A stretch of 64,000 nt of DNA from Haematobia irritans (lineage: Eukaryota; Arthropoda; Insecta; Diptera; Muscidae): positions 150,158,473 through 150,222,472 of the forward strand of contig NC_134399.1 in NCBI RefSeq assembly GCF_050003625.1. The letters run 5' to 3'. Below the pieces are notes generated by a model. The model did not search any database. It worked only from the letters and a program-made list of their open reading frames with translations, and had not been told where the DNA came from. The translations under genes and the position numbers were made by a program. Shown piece after piece: positions 34,002 to 48,733 of this stretch; position 1 is the first letter of the stretch, and each line of letters begins with the position of its first letter.

Positions 34002-35075
34002 CCAAAATGTTAAAAGTATGGAATTTAGTAACACAACAAAAAAAGTGGCACAATAGTGTCAACGTTTAAAAATGTTCCAACCCAATAAACATTCCTAGGT
34101 ACACATCATCAGTACAATGTGTATTCATGTTTCCCACTGCCAATTGACGTATTCAAGGGAATTCTTACGTGCTCGTTTTTTTTTTTTTTTGCAATGCGAC
34201 AGTTTAAAGAAACAAAATTGAAACCAGTTTGGAACTTTACCGAAAACGAACAGTTGCATTGCAAGTTTAGACCCAAAAGCAATAACAATAGCAACAAGAA
34301 AACCTTAGACATGACGAGGAGAACAAATAAAAAAAACCAAGAACACCGTACAAACGGCACAAATGTATCAAAATGTTAATAATAGGGGGTAGAGTAATAT
34401 AATCTCTGTGCACTGCACCGTGTACAACGGCTACTCGACTACTGGTCGCTGCTGCTAAGAATAAGAATGGAAACTTGTTTTTATTTTTCAACTACAAAAG
34501 CCAACAACTAGGCTTACTGCACCGGTTGCAGAAATGAAAACAACAAAAAAAAAGCAAGCGGCATACAATGTCTTACCAACCTAAAACAGAAGAAAACGTC
34601 TAAAAACCATGCGACATTTACCCTCTGTTTGTCATACAAAGCCCCGTTTCCAGTCAATGGCTACGAAAGACTGACAGACGTACGGAATTGCAACACCACT
34701 TTTCGCTAGAAAACAATAAACAGGAAATTTTCTTGAGGAAAATATCCAAAACAATGGATCATTTAGTAGATCGTAACATTTCACATTTCTAATGAAAAAT
34801 AAATCAGGAAAATTTAAAGAAGAAGAAAACTTTAAAAAAAGGGTCATATTAGACAAACAGTAATGTGAGAGATTCCCAGAGCTTTAAATGTTTTTACTTA
34901 AAACATCAATAATCTATAGTAACCAAGTGGCATTTAGTGGAAATAATTCACTCAAGTTTTAGTAAATATTGGTATTTGCCCCTCTGCTTTACCTATCATA
35001 AACATCATAGTATTATCCATATAACTTAGCATGGGATGGCCTAATTTACTCGAATATAAAGTCACCTTGTCTATT
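34002..35075. other. Unique non-coding block, partly leader-like
   Basis: 34190-34400 is rich in AACAATAGCAAC and AACAAATAAAAAAA runs, the usual look of a plus-strand fly 5' untranslated region. No initiator or open reading frame can be supported. The minus-strand frames here start with long Leu/Phe runs produced by CAA/AAC repeats. The rest is AT-rich and unremarkable. Confidence 0.35.
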
Positions 35076-35744
35076 TACTCAAAAAAAATTTACTTAAATT
35101 CAAAGATTTTGAATTTGGATTTTGTATTGATTGTGAGCCAACAATGCAGCTTCTTTAAAATAAAGACATTTTTTAGAGGGCTATTCAAGAGCTAAATCTA
35201 TGCTCTATAAATTTAACATTGCAATACATACATTTATCGAACTTGCGTTCTCCGTTTGCGATATATCATCTAAAGTATTCATGTACAAATAAATGTCAGT
35301 TTAAAACTCCAAATTATACCAGATACTTCAAAGCAAAAAATGTTTTCCTAATTTCCAAAACACTTTAAACTAAAGATGAATAGCCTCAAAATACGTATTA
35401 GCCTATTTTCTAAGCTTTTTATCATTAATTCAAACAGTCAGTACTTCAGTCAATTTGAAGATTCATTAAATCAAAAATGCCTATCTTTACTTTTCAAAGA
35501 TCCGTCTCCTAAATTTAATGAAAACAATTCTTAAAGCAAAAATTATGAAATTTCTTTTAATTAAAATTTATTTATTTTAAAGAAATTTGTCCTTAATATT
35601 GTATAAATTTCGTATCCTATTTTAATTTCTTTTAAGTAAAATTTATTTGTTTTAAAGAAATTTGGCCTTAATATTTTGTAAATTGCGTATCTTTAAATTT
35701 AGGTTCCATAGTCTTTTATATTAGGTCTATATTTTTTTTCAGTG
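35076..35744 (+). mobile_element. MITE G, copy G2
   Basis: An uninterrupted 670-bp copy of MITE G from ACTCAAAAAAAATTTACTT to TATTTTTTTTCAGTG. It has the family interior, with GATTGTGAGCCAACAATGC near the left and AAAGAAATTTGTCCTTAATA near the right, part of which is duplicated (35560-35680). It shows what G1, G3 and G5 look like without nested elements. Confidence 0.7.
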
Positions 35745-36419
35745 TATCAACTGCGACTCCACCTAAATCTTTAGAATCGAACCCATAGGGTATCGGGATT
35801 TCGATCCCACCGGAATACAGTCACTTTTTCTGAAAATAATTCTGCAACATTGGAACGGAGAGAGATATTAACATAATGTTTTCTTTGTGTAAAATCTGAG
35901 GTGTTTTCCTCAAAGTTTTCAAGTTTATGGATCCTGTAAAACCTTAAAGAAGCTGTTTGGATGTGGGAATATCTCATATAGCTCGCCAGATATGGGCCTC
36001 ACAATTTATTTGTATGCTAGATTTAAACCAAAACGGGTCAGTATTATGGGCGGATCCATGTTTTTTCCATTCCTTAGAAAATTCTACGCATTTAAGAATA
36101 ATAAAGTGTGTGCCTATGCACACGTTTGGAAAGCGTGTACTGAAAACGTTTTTCTTTTCTTAGAGTTTTTTGAATTTTCTCGAAAATTTCAAACTTTTAT
36201 CACGAAAAATTTTGTTTGCAACAAAATTTTTATTATTACCATAAAAAAGTAACTTTTAATCGAAACCCACAGTCCATTTCATTTATATCAAGCACTGTCC
36301 TTTTCTGACTTTAAGTCTTTAAAAAGACACCTTTTTGAAGTTTCATATTAAAAATGCAATATAGTAGTATGTAATGTCGAACATCTTTTCGGAATCTTCT
36401 GAAAATTTGTGGAATGTAC

Positions 36420-36515
36420 AAAAAACTGTTTGGTGTTCGATCGAAGCAGGGATTGAATCCACGTCCCTTTATATGCAAAGCTAGCATGATAACCATTGCT
36501 CCACGGTGACCAACT
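36420..36515 (-). mobile_element. SINE head fragment
   Basis: tRNA-like head only (GTTCGATCGAAGCAGGGATT, GAATCCACGTCCC, CATGATAACCATTG) without body or tail. T-element-like sequence (36516-36680) follows directly, as at 29076-29100, so the two fragments share an ancestral junction. Confidence 0.6.
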
Positions 36516-36695
36516 AAATATATGTTTCTGTTTAATAAAGTTTATTTACATCGGCTTGTGGGCGCCCAAAACTATGCTATAGAATTATAACAGTTTGACT
36601 CTTTGCGGTGCTTGTACGTTGATGACAATAGCGATAATTGTCTGCTGATAACAATAAAAGCTACGTAGTCCAGTGGCAATTTTGGACAGTAGTTT

Positions 36696-37034
36696 GGTTG
36701 GGTTAGTTATAGTGGCAGCCCGATATTTCAAGCTCAGTTAGACTATTCAGTCCATTGTGATACCACAGTGGTGAAATTCGCTCTTATCACTGAGTACTGC
36801 CCGATTCTATTTTAAGCTCAATGACAAGGGACCTCCTTTTTATAGCCGAGTCCGAACGGCGTTGCACATTGCAGTGACACCACTTAGAGCTTAGAAACAC
36901 TCAGAAATGTCACCAGTATTACCGAAGTGGGATAATCTATCGCTGAAAAACCTTTTGGTGTTTGGTCGAAACTGGGTTTGAAGCCACTACCCTGTGTATA
37001 CAAGGCGGACATGCTAACAATTGCACCACGGTGG
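36696..37034 (-). mobile_element. tRNA-derived SINE copy
   Basis: Reverse full-length-like copy: GGTTGGGTTAG tail, body with GACCTCCTTTTTATAGCC, head with GGCGGACATGCTAACAATTG and CACGGTGGCGC. The B-box reads GGTTTGAAGCC, so its internal promoter has decayed. It lies in T-element-like sequence. Confidence 0.8.
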
Positions 37035-37119
37035 CGCAGTTGTAGTAAATGAGTTCTTCCGATCCCAAAATCGGCAAATTTTAAACAATTTTTGTTTGTA
37101 ATTCTCATTTGGCACAGCA

Positions 37120-37860
37120 CCGATTGTTATGCCGATCTCTTTTAGAAAAAGTCCTATGTTTTCACTAAATAACATTAAAAGGTTTCAACATCCGACCATT
37201 AAACAGCTGAGAACTGTGCAATTTACAATTCCAAAAAGACGCATTTTTATCTTATGTCTCCACATTGGGGATTTTGGGGAAAGTTATAAAGGTTTCAATT
37301 CATTTAATTACCAAAGAAAAATATTAAAAAAAAATGTTCCTTGACCCAAACATCATCAACCATTGCATAGTGAAATTCGCCAAAGGTTTAGTACAAACCT
37401 CACTAACTCTGATGGAAAGTTAATTTCATTAAATCTACGTTGTACGGGGGCTATGCCTAAATCTCAACCAAATTTGGCACACTTGACGGTGTATCCTTTG
37501 TGCTCTTTTGGGTCAAAATTGATTTTGGCAAGAAATGTGAAGTTGACCAAACATTTTGATTACAAAAATGTGTACGGACGGACAGACAGATATGGCTAGA
37601 TCGACTCAGAGGCCGAGCAATATTTCTAAAGACTCCATGTGTAAGCACTGCTGAAAAATAAACTTTGGAGATTAAAGAATTCAAATTTGAAATGGAAAAT
37701 AGAAAAGGAACCCTTTTGAAATATGTATGGGATAGAGAAAATAAAAATTGAATTTGTGTTAAGAAATTGAAAATAAAAGATCGTTTGAAAAGTCGTATAC
37801 CATGTGACTATCTCGTCTTCTTCTGAGTTGGCGCAGGGTATAAAAATAATCTGTGCCAAA
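37120..37860 (+). mobile_element. Degraded DINE-B-like copy with a small insert
   Basis: Starts in sequence related to the right flank of DINE-B2 (TATGCCGATCTCTTTTAG, CAGCTGAGAAC), then one array unit (GGGGGCTATGCCTAAATCTC), then the B tail tract (GTGTACGGACGGACAGACAG) and TTGGCGCAGGGTATAAAAA. It is interrupted at 37642-37799 by 158 bp flanked by CCATGTG on both sides. Confidence 0.6.
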
Positions 37861-37989
37861 TTTCAGAATTATAACGTGAACGTACCATCCTATGGTGGTG
37901 GGTATAAAAAAGTTCACAAAAGCTGCTTAAAAAATATCTTCAAATCATCATTTCATATTAATTTCTTTTCTTTAGTCTCGCAGAAAAAT

Positions 37990-39620
37990 AACAAGTATAT
38001 ACGGCCGTAAGTTCGGCCAGGCCGAAGCTTATGTACCCTCCACCATGGATTGCGTAGAAACTTGTACTGAAGACTGTCATCCACAATCGAATTACTTGGG
38101 TTGCGGTAACACTTGCCGATGGCAAGGTATCTTAAAACTACTTAACACCGTAATATATACCACATAGTCCATACGTGGTATATATTAAACTAAAAAAGGC
38201 CGATTAAATACGTATATAATTAGTTTAAAGTTTTTATCGAAAAAAAAAATTTTGACAACATTTTCTATAGAAGTAAAATTTTGGAAAAAATTTCTATAGA
38301 AATAAAATTTTGACAAAATTTTCTACAGAAATAAAATTTTAACAAAATTTTCTACAGAAATAAAATTTTGACAAAATTTTCTATAGAAATAAAATTTTGA
38401 CAAATTTTTCTATAGAAATAACATTTTGACAATGTTTTCTATAAAAATAAAATTTTGGTAGATTATTTTTGGCTCGAGTGGCAACCATGATTATGAACGG
38501 ATATGTGATTGGGGATCGGCTATATATAACTATAGACCGATATGGACCAATTATGGCATGGTTATAAGCGGCCTTATACTAAAACCTCGTTGCAAATTTC
38601 AACCGGATCGGATGAATTTTGTTCCACCAAGAGGCTCCGGATATCAAATCTGGGGAACGGTTTATAAAGGGGGCTATATATAATTATGGACCGATATGGA
38701 CCAATTCTTGCGTGTTTGTTAGAGACCACATTCTAACACCATGTTCCAAATTTCAACCGGATCAGATGAATTTAACTCATCCAAGAGGCTCCGGAGGACA
38801 AATCTGGGGATTGATCTATATGGGGGCTATATATAATTATGGACCGATATGGACCAATTCTTGCATGGTTGTTAGAGACCATATACTAACACCACGTACC
38901 AAATTTCAATCGGATCGGATGAATTTTGCTCCTCTAAGAGGCTCCGGAGGTCGAATCTAGGATCGGCTTATATGGGGGCTATATATAATTATGGACTGAT
39001 ATGGACCAATTTTTGCATGGTTGTTAGAGACCATATACTAACACCTTGTACCAAATTTCAATCGGATCGGATGACTTTTGCTCCCCTAAGAGGCTCCGGA
39101 GGTCAAATCTGGGGATCGATTTATATAGGGGCTATATTTAATTATGGGCCGATGTGGACCAATTTTTGCATGGTCATTAGAGAACATATACCAACACCAT
39201 GTACCAAATTTCAGCCGGATCGGATAAAATTTGGTTCTCTTAAAGGCTCCGCAAGCCAAATCGGGGGATCGTTTATATGGGGGCTACATGTAATTATGGA
39301 CCGATATGGACCAATTTTTGCATGGTTGTTAAAGACCATATACTAACACCATGTACCAAATTTCAGCCGGATCGGATTTGCAATACCATCCGACCTACAT
39401 CAATAACAACTACTTGCCCAAGTTTCAAGTCGATAGCTTGTTTCGTTCGGAAGTTAGCGTGATTTCAACAGACGGACGGACGGACATGCTCAGATCGACT
39501 CAGAATTTCACCACGACCCAGAATATATTCACTTTATGGGGTCTTAGAGCAATATTTCGATGTGTTACAAACGGAATGACAAAGTTAATATACCCCCATC
39601 CTATGGTGGAGGGTATAAAA
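37990..39620 (+). mobile_element. DINE family A, copy A4
   Basis: Complete: AACAAGTATATACGGCCG head, TTCGGCCAGGCCGAA palindrome, TACCCTCCACCATGG, GATTGCGT block, an internal 29-bp minisatellite (38235-38462), a five-core tandem array (GGGGGCTATA cores at 38669, 38822, 38974, 39127, 39279), GACGGACGGACGGACATG, and tail CCTATGGTGGAGGGTATAAAA. Subterminal repeats at both ends match inverted. Confidence 0.9.
38235..38462 (+). repeat. 29-bp minisatellite inside DINE-A4
   Basis: About eight units of the TTTTCTATAGAAATAAAAT plus TTTGACAAAA repeat. In DINE-A3 the homologous position (31650-31690) has little more than one unit, so copy number varies between elements. The unit is the same as at 10536-11137. 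Confidence 0.85.
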
Positions 39621-40765
39621 AAATACTCGTGTATAAAATCCATTCAATATTGAAATTTCAATTGCAAATTCAATTTTCAACTTAAAGTTGACTTCCCTGA
39701 AATGTTCCCTTCCTCTATGAAATCAAAAATAGGTCACTCGTGGTATAGCATTTAACACAGACGCACACACACACAAACATACAATGTACCCTCAGCGGAC
39801 ACAAAACATTGATGATGCTCAAACAGAGATTCCAAGCAAAAAACTCCAGCCATAATCAATTTTCTGTGTGAAGTCTGAAGAAGAACCAAGAAGAGATTCA
39901 CCATCATTATTGACTCTTTTAGCTTCTTCTACCTCAGCAGCATAGGCATAAGACATCAGCTCATACAAAAAGACTATCAATTATTTCCACAAGGTAAAAA
40001 TCATACAAGGCTGCCTGATGATGGTAAGCGCAACAAGAAAAAATGAGCACAGACTGACTGCATCTTTAAGTGAAAACGAGGTTGAAGTAGAACAGACGAT
40101 CGGATGAGCGGATCGATGATCACAATGTCTAAATGCAGAACTAACCTTAGACAAGGCAAGGAATAAAAAACAACAACAAAGAGTTAACATCAGCTGCATG
40201 TCATGAGTTGCCGGTCTTGTCTGGATCAAGTCATTCATGTATTTGTGTGTCTGATTGTATCGAAAGTTAACATTTCATTTATTTCAAGATTTTCTTACTC
40301 TCGCTATCTAATGTAAAGTTTTTATTATGTTATGTTCATGTTATTTTACAGAGTAAGCTTTTGGAGACTTTTGTAAAAGCTACACAATGGTATGTAGCTT
40401 TTACTTTATGTTAAATAAATTAACAGACCTCATAAAGTCCAACATTTGGAAAAGGTTTGAATTTAACACGTTTGAATTCAAATGTTTGTGGTTACAGTGG
40501 GAAAGCTTTTAATTCGAAATGTGAATATGAGGAACAAAGTAAATACACCGAATATTTCTCGCCGAAACCAACGTGTGTTTAATGTCCCCATATATTAAAA
40601 TATGGACAAATTCAATGAACGGTACGCTTATATTTAATGTGAGAAAAATTTCCCAATTTTAAATATATTTCGCTTATTTTAATAAGATGAACCACACATT
40701 TGGTACTTCATTTGTATACAAATGACGTACAAAATTTTATTTCGAGTTTCCAAAATTATTGAAAA
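39621..40765. other. Unique block without open frames
   Basis: Between two DINE elements lies non-repetitive sequence, less AT-rich than average at 39750-40260 (CACACACACAAAC, GCAGCATAGGCATAAG, GAGCGGATCGATGATC). No exon or splice pair is convincing. It may be conserved non-coding or leader sequence. Confidence 0.35.
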
Positions 40766-41160
40766 CAAGTAAAGAAAGTCTAAAGTCGGGCGGGGCCATC
40801 TATATTATACCCTTCACCAATTTGTGTACCAAAATTTTATATTACCATTAAATCTGAATCGATTTGATCTAAATGTTTTAGACTTTTACAAAATCTCTCG
40901 ACTTAAAATTTTAATCGGCTAATGCCTTGGGACAAAAATAATCTTAGTAAAAATGTTTGAAGCTAAAACCATTTTTGGCTAGCGGATATATCGCCCATAA
41001 TTTTTTTTTGGGCGTTATGACCTCCCTTGAGGCGGTCAAATCGCCCAATTTTAGTTTGGGCTTCATGTCCTCCCTCATCGCGGTCATATGCCCCCAAAAT
41101 AGGCTGAAAAAACACCCAATATTTTATGGGAAAAATTAATGTCGAAATACAAATCAAAAA
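40766..41160 (+). mobile_element. DINE family B, copy B3 (5' part)
   Basis: Head AACAAGTAAAGAAAGTC, hairpin with GTCGGGCGGGGCC, TATTATACCC and a degraded body. The array and tail are missing. A GGGCG..TATGACCTCCCT pair of imperfect repeats (41010-41090) follows. Confidence 0.65.
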
Positions 41161-41479
41161 CCCAGTTTTTAATAACAAAATACGTATGGTATTTAATTCA
41201 AAATGCCGTAACTAGAAAGAAAGTGCAGATCTCGTGGCCTATAAGAAAATGAAAAGACAATTAAGGAAAACTAAAAATGCTACCAAACGCACCACAAAGC
41301 CCCCAAGAACTCATAGAACACTAGTTGCCACATCGGAACATATGAGTGAATATTGAATGTGCGAAAGTGTGCCGGAAAATATATTTTATTAAACCACTAT
41401 TATGGAAGCCGATTTCGCATACAGTCTCCTTGTGTTCCATCCCAGTAAACATCTGATAAAAATTACGGCTCAAGAAATC

Positions 41480-41640
41480 GGGAGCTCGGTCTATATAATC
41501 GGTCAATACATGGGGCGATATATATCAATAATACCAAATCTATTTATGGTCCTAAAATACCTCAAGATTTGCAATTTCATAAAAATCAGATAAAAGTTGG
41601 ATCGTGGTCGTTGGATCGGTTTATATGGGGGTTATATAAT
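41480..41640 (+). mobile_element. DINE family E fragment (left part of an interrupted copy)
   Basis: Contains AAATCGGGAGCTCGGTCTAT and GGATCGGTTTATATGGGGG. The copy appears to continue at 45406 with ATACCAAATTTAGCATTG, so the palindromic MITE, the (TA)n tract and the pogo-like element all entered this site. Confidence 0.55.
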
Positions 41641-41880
41641 GCGCTTTACAGACTATCAGTTATTCCGGACGACAGTGATCGTGTCGAACATATCCCATAT
41701 ATTGTGCACATTATAAGTTAAGTCCGAAGGCATAATCGATACTGCTGCATGTTTATGGGATCGATAACACATTTACCGATTATTTAGTCATCGCCGACAA
41801 GTCGTATCGATACGACACACTGCAAGATTTTTTACAAACACCGACATTCCGTCCGGAATAACTGATAGTCTGTAAAGTGC
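41641..41880. mobile_element. Palindromic MITE, 240 bp
   Basis: Terminal inverted repeats of 32 bp, GCGCTTTACAGACTATCAGT... against the inverse at 41849-41880, with one mismatch. The interior has a further palindrome GTCGTATCGATACGAC (41800-41815). A target duplication is not certain; ATAA-like bases occur on both sides. Confidence 0.8.
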
Positions 41881-41889
41881 ATAACATGA

Positions 41890-45405
<3,516 letters not shown>

Positions 45406-46020
45406 TATACCAAATTTAGCATTGTTCTTTACGAACCTACCATACATCTACGAGCATCTTTCAAATTGCACGCGAATTGCATGAAAATATCATCTTTCAT
45501 GCCTTCAAGAAGTCAAATCGTGAGATCGGTCTATATGGGGGCTATATCACACAGCTCTTTATGAACCTAAAAAAGTAGCCGCTCCAGAAATCATTCGATC
45601 AGTGGATCGGTAAGGGAACCAAACTACCCTTTTGAAAACTCTTTTTTGCTGGATATTTTTCCGGAGTCTTGTAGTTTGAAATATACTAAATGATGAAAAT
45701 GATACGGACTTATATTTTCTGGTACGTACCCGTGAATATTTATGAAAATCCCATAATATCACCCTTTGGTTTCCAAAATTATGTTAGCACCACTGTAATG
45801 AGAGCACACCTTACGCATTCACCTTTGCAGAAATGGCTCTTTCTCTCTCTTTAGTTTTATCCGCATTAAAATCCAATGGTAAATGAAAACAAATACAATA
45901 TCTTTGGGGGTTGGTGGGGAAAAGAGCTTAAGCATTCATAGAAAACGAGAAACAACGAGAGAGAGTAAATGTTTGCTCTTTGTTGGCCGAAGTGGTGATC
46001 TTAACAACAAAACATTTGTT
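45406..46020. other. DINE-E remnant then unique sequence
   Basis: 45406-45560 resumes family-E array sequence (ACCAAATTTAGCATTG, TTCAAGAAGTCAAATCG). From about 45600 the sequence is unique, with a GAGAGAGAG stretch near 45955-45966. No open frame can be supported. Confidence 0.45.
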
Positions 46021-46038
46021 GATGCCGCATTTTAATTC

Positions 46039-46800
46039 AGTTGATATTTAGCTTTTCGTTGCGTGAGTTTGAATTGAAGTTCGATGGGGAAAATTTTTGC
46101 CGTCGCATATGAGCCAATGAGAAGAAGAAACAGTGGTGTTGTGCTATAAAAATATAAACAACAGGAAAACATAACAAAGAGTGAACATACAAAACAAAAA
46201 GCAAAAACAAAAAACGTCGACAAAGAATTAAAACAAGTTTTTGTGGTGGCCTTTTCGGTAAAAACCAACAAGAATTTAAGATACTTGACAACAACAACTA
46301 CAACATATTCAATCTAATAATAACAAAAGAAACTCTAAATGTTTTAGTTGTATCTGCTGTTGTTTTGGGGAGGAATAGCACAAACTTCGTCACATCTGTA
46401 AAACGTGAGCTCAGAATATATCGCGTGTGAGTGTTAAAAAAGAAATTCAAAAAACACAACAACAACAATAAAAGAACTCGAATACAAACTAAATCGACCG
46501 CCGAGTAAAACCCAAATTGAAGTGAACGTGGCTTGCAGCTATTTTTATTTTTCTCCCAAAGAAGCATATAAGCAGCACTTTTGAAACAATTTTGTTTTTG
46601 GAAGGAATTCAATTTTTTTTTTTGTTATTCCCCTCAACCGACGAAAGTGCGAACAGAGCAACGCGCCAATCTTTTACTTTGCTTTGCAGGCATTGTTAAC
46701 TGGTTTTAAAAATATTTCGAAATGTTTTGGCTCGTTCATGGAAAATAAATGATGGTTTCGCACTGAGAAAGCTAAGAAAATACAAAAAATATTGTGGTAT
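46039..46800 (+). promoter_or_regulatory. Candidate promoter and 5' untranslated exon (plus strand)
   Basis: A TTCAGTT initiator-like site (A at 46039) lies about 75 bp downstream of a GAGAGAGAG tract, with AGTTTG at the position expected for a downstream promoter element. What follows is unique and rich in AACAACAACTACAAC and AAACAAAAAGC runs typical of fly leaders, ending near a possible donor GTG|GTATGT (46795). No long ATG frame follows, so any coding exon would lie further right. Tentative. Confidence 0.3.
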
Positions 46801-47473
46801 GTATTTCTGTCAACACTTGAAAGAAGAAAACAAAGTTATTGGTATTTAAACATACATCAGTCATCATTGGAGGCGTCAAAATTACCTTCAAAACATATTT
46901 GTCTAGTGAAATGAAGTCATGATTTGTGTAATTAACACAATGGGACAGTGGGGAAATGAAATTGTTATAATTTTGAAAATTTAGGATGTGTTAGATACAG
47001 TTTGTATCTTTATTTAATTATCTCCCGTTGTCTTTATGCTGATTACCAGATATTAATCAAGTATACTAAAAAATGATCTTGGTTGTTTTACAACCATAGA
47101 AACTTTTCATTAAACCTTAAAAGCGATACAACCAGATTTTTTTTTAATTGGTATACGGAGGATCTTTTTCCCATTTTGCACTTTATATACTTTTTTTCGG
47201 AGAAATCGGTGATCTTGTGCATTTAAGGGTTAAATAACGAAATCTTTATGAAACGCCGTTCCCCGCTCGGCTGTAAAAAAGAAGACCCCTTGTCATTGAG
47301 CTAAATATATAATCGAGCAGCACTCATTGATGAGAAAGCCGTTCACCATCTGCGGTATCACAATGTACTGAATAGTCTAATTGAGCCTAAAAAACTATTC
47401 TTAACTTTCCCTAGTCTCACTATTATTCATAACATCCCAAAAACCCCTAAAACATGGAACAAAAGAAAACGTA
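46801..47473. other. Non-coding with a degraded SINE-body fragment
   Basis: Mostly unique AT-rich sequence. At 47250-47390 a plus-strand, strongly diverged SINE body is visible (ACGCCGTTCCCCGCTCGGC, CCCCTTGTCATTGAGC, CGAGCAGCACTCATTGATGA) without head or tail. Confidence 0.5.
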
Positions 47474-47651
47474 CACTCTAAAAAAGTTTACTTCGATCCA
47501 CAGATTTTGACCTTCCATTAAAGAGTTTGGTATTGATTCCGAGCCTAAGATTCGAATTCTTTAAAATCTAGGCAGAAGCGATGAGTTTAACATGGGCTTG
47601 TCATAGGACGGAAGTCCTCCATTTCAACAGCCGAATTTGCATTACTTCTTT

Positions 47652-47677
47652 AGGTGTGTGTGTGTGTGTGTGTGTGT
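47652..47677 (+). repeat. (GT)n tract at the SINE insertion site
   Basis: About 12 GT repeats between the M-element AGGTGTG motif and the SINE head. Uninterrupted M copies have only AGGTGTGATGCG here, so the tract arose at or after insertion. Confidence 0.9.
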
Positions 47678-47678
47678 A

Positions 47679-48031
47679 GGGAGCCACCGTGGTGCAATGG
47701 TTAGCATGCCCGCCTTGCATACACAAGGTCGTGGGTTCGATTCCTGCTACGACCGAACACCAAAAAGTTTTTCAGCGGTGGAATATCCCACCTCAGTAAT
47801 GCTGGTGACATTTCTGAGGGTTTCAAAGCTTCTCTAAGTGGTTTCACTGGAATGTGGAACGGCGTTCGGACTCGGCTATAAAAAGGAGGTCCCTTGTCAT
47901 TGAGCTTAACATGAAATCGGGCAGCACTCAGTGATAAGAGAGAAGTTCACCAATGTGGTATCACAATGGACTGAATAGTCTAAGTGAGCCTGATACATCG
48001 GGCTGCCACATAACCTAATCTAACCTAACCT
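47679..48031 (+). mobile_element. tRNA-derived SINE, full-length copy (plus)
   Basis: The best forward reference copy. Head GAGCCACCGTGGTGCAATGG, A-box-like TGGTTAGCATGC, B-box GGTTCGATTCC, body GGCTATAAAAAGGAGGTCCC, tail CCTAATCTAACCTAACCTA. The duplication AGGTGTG flanks it (47652-47658 and 48032-48038). Confidence 0.92.
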
Positions 48032-48733
48032 AGGTGTGATCAGAATTCAATGTTTTGGATGTAAATTAAAACATTCTGTGATATTTTGTCACATAAATAC
48101 TTTTTATAATTTTTTATAATTTTTAATGAATTCTAACGCTTGTCGGAAACGTGTGACCTCAAATATTTTCAAAAATTCACAATTTTTACAGATTGTATTT
48201 AGCATTTTTTTCGACAAAATTTAAATGATTTGTACCACTTTATGAATTCTTACTATGTTTTTAACCTATTTGAAACAAAAAAAGTTAAAATTACCCATTA
48301 AAAGTATGAAAAAACCATGTTATAAAAAATTGATTTAAAAGAACTTCCTGGGTAGTTAAAATAAAGAACATCATTGGGAGTGCATCCTCTGGAAGTGCTT
48401 TTAAAGTTGTGCCTTTTGAAGAACTTCCAAATTTTTTTGCTGGGTAACTGAAATATTGAAACTTTAGATTTAAGATAAAAACGCTTCAAATATAGGCTAA
48501 GACCCACTAAAGGTACTCACGTACAAACGAATGCCAGTTTAAAAATCCAAATTATAACGGATACTTCAAAGTAAAAAATGTTTTCTTAATTCCAAAAAAA
48601 CTTCAAACCAAAGATACCTAATCCTCACAATAAGTCTTAGCCTATATTTGAAGCGATGTTATCTTAAATCTAAAGATGAAATATTTCAGTTAACTTAATG
48701 ACGATTTCTTTAAATCAAAAATGTGTTTCTATA

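Larger units (their letters stand above)
47571..48443 (+). mobile_element. MITE M, copy M3 (5'-truncated, carries a SINE)
   Basis: Starts inside the M interior (GGCAGAAGCGATGAGTTTAA) and ends AAATTTTTTTGCTGGG followed by TA. A SINE with an expanded GT tract splits the AGGTGTG motif of the M interior. Confidence 0.75.

Noticed and set aside
34109..34491. Minus-strand proteins with long Leu/Phe runs resembling signal peptides
   Set aside because: Produced by antisense reading of CAA/AAC-rich leader-like DNA; no domain follows.
38619..39653. Frames of 100-124 residues in plus orientation
   Set aside because: DINE-A4 array and tail translated; the SVISTDGRTDMLRS segment is the tail (GGAC)n tract.
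47679..47755. A functional valine-like tRNA gene
   Set aside because: The head of a SINE: the anticodon loop is about six bases, no acceptor stem closes, and the SINE body follows directly.
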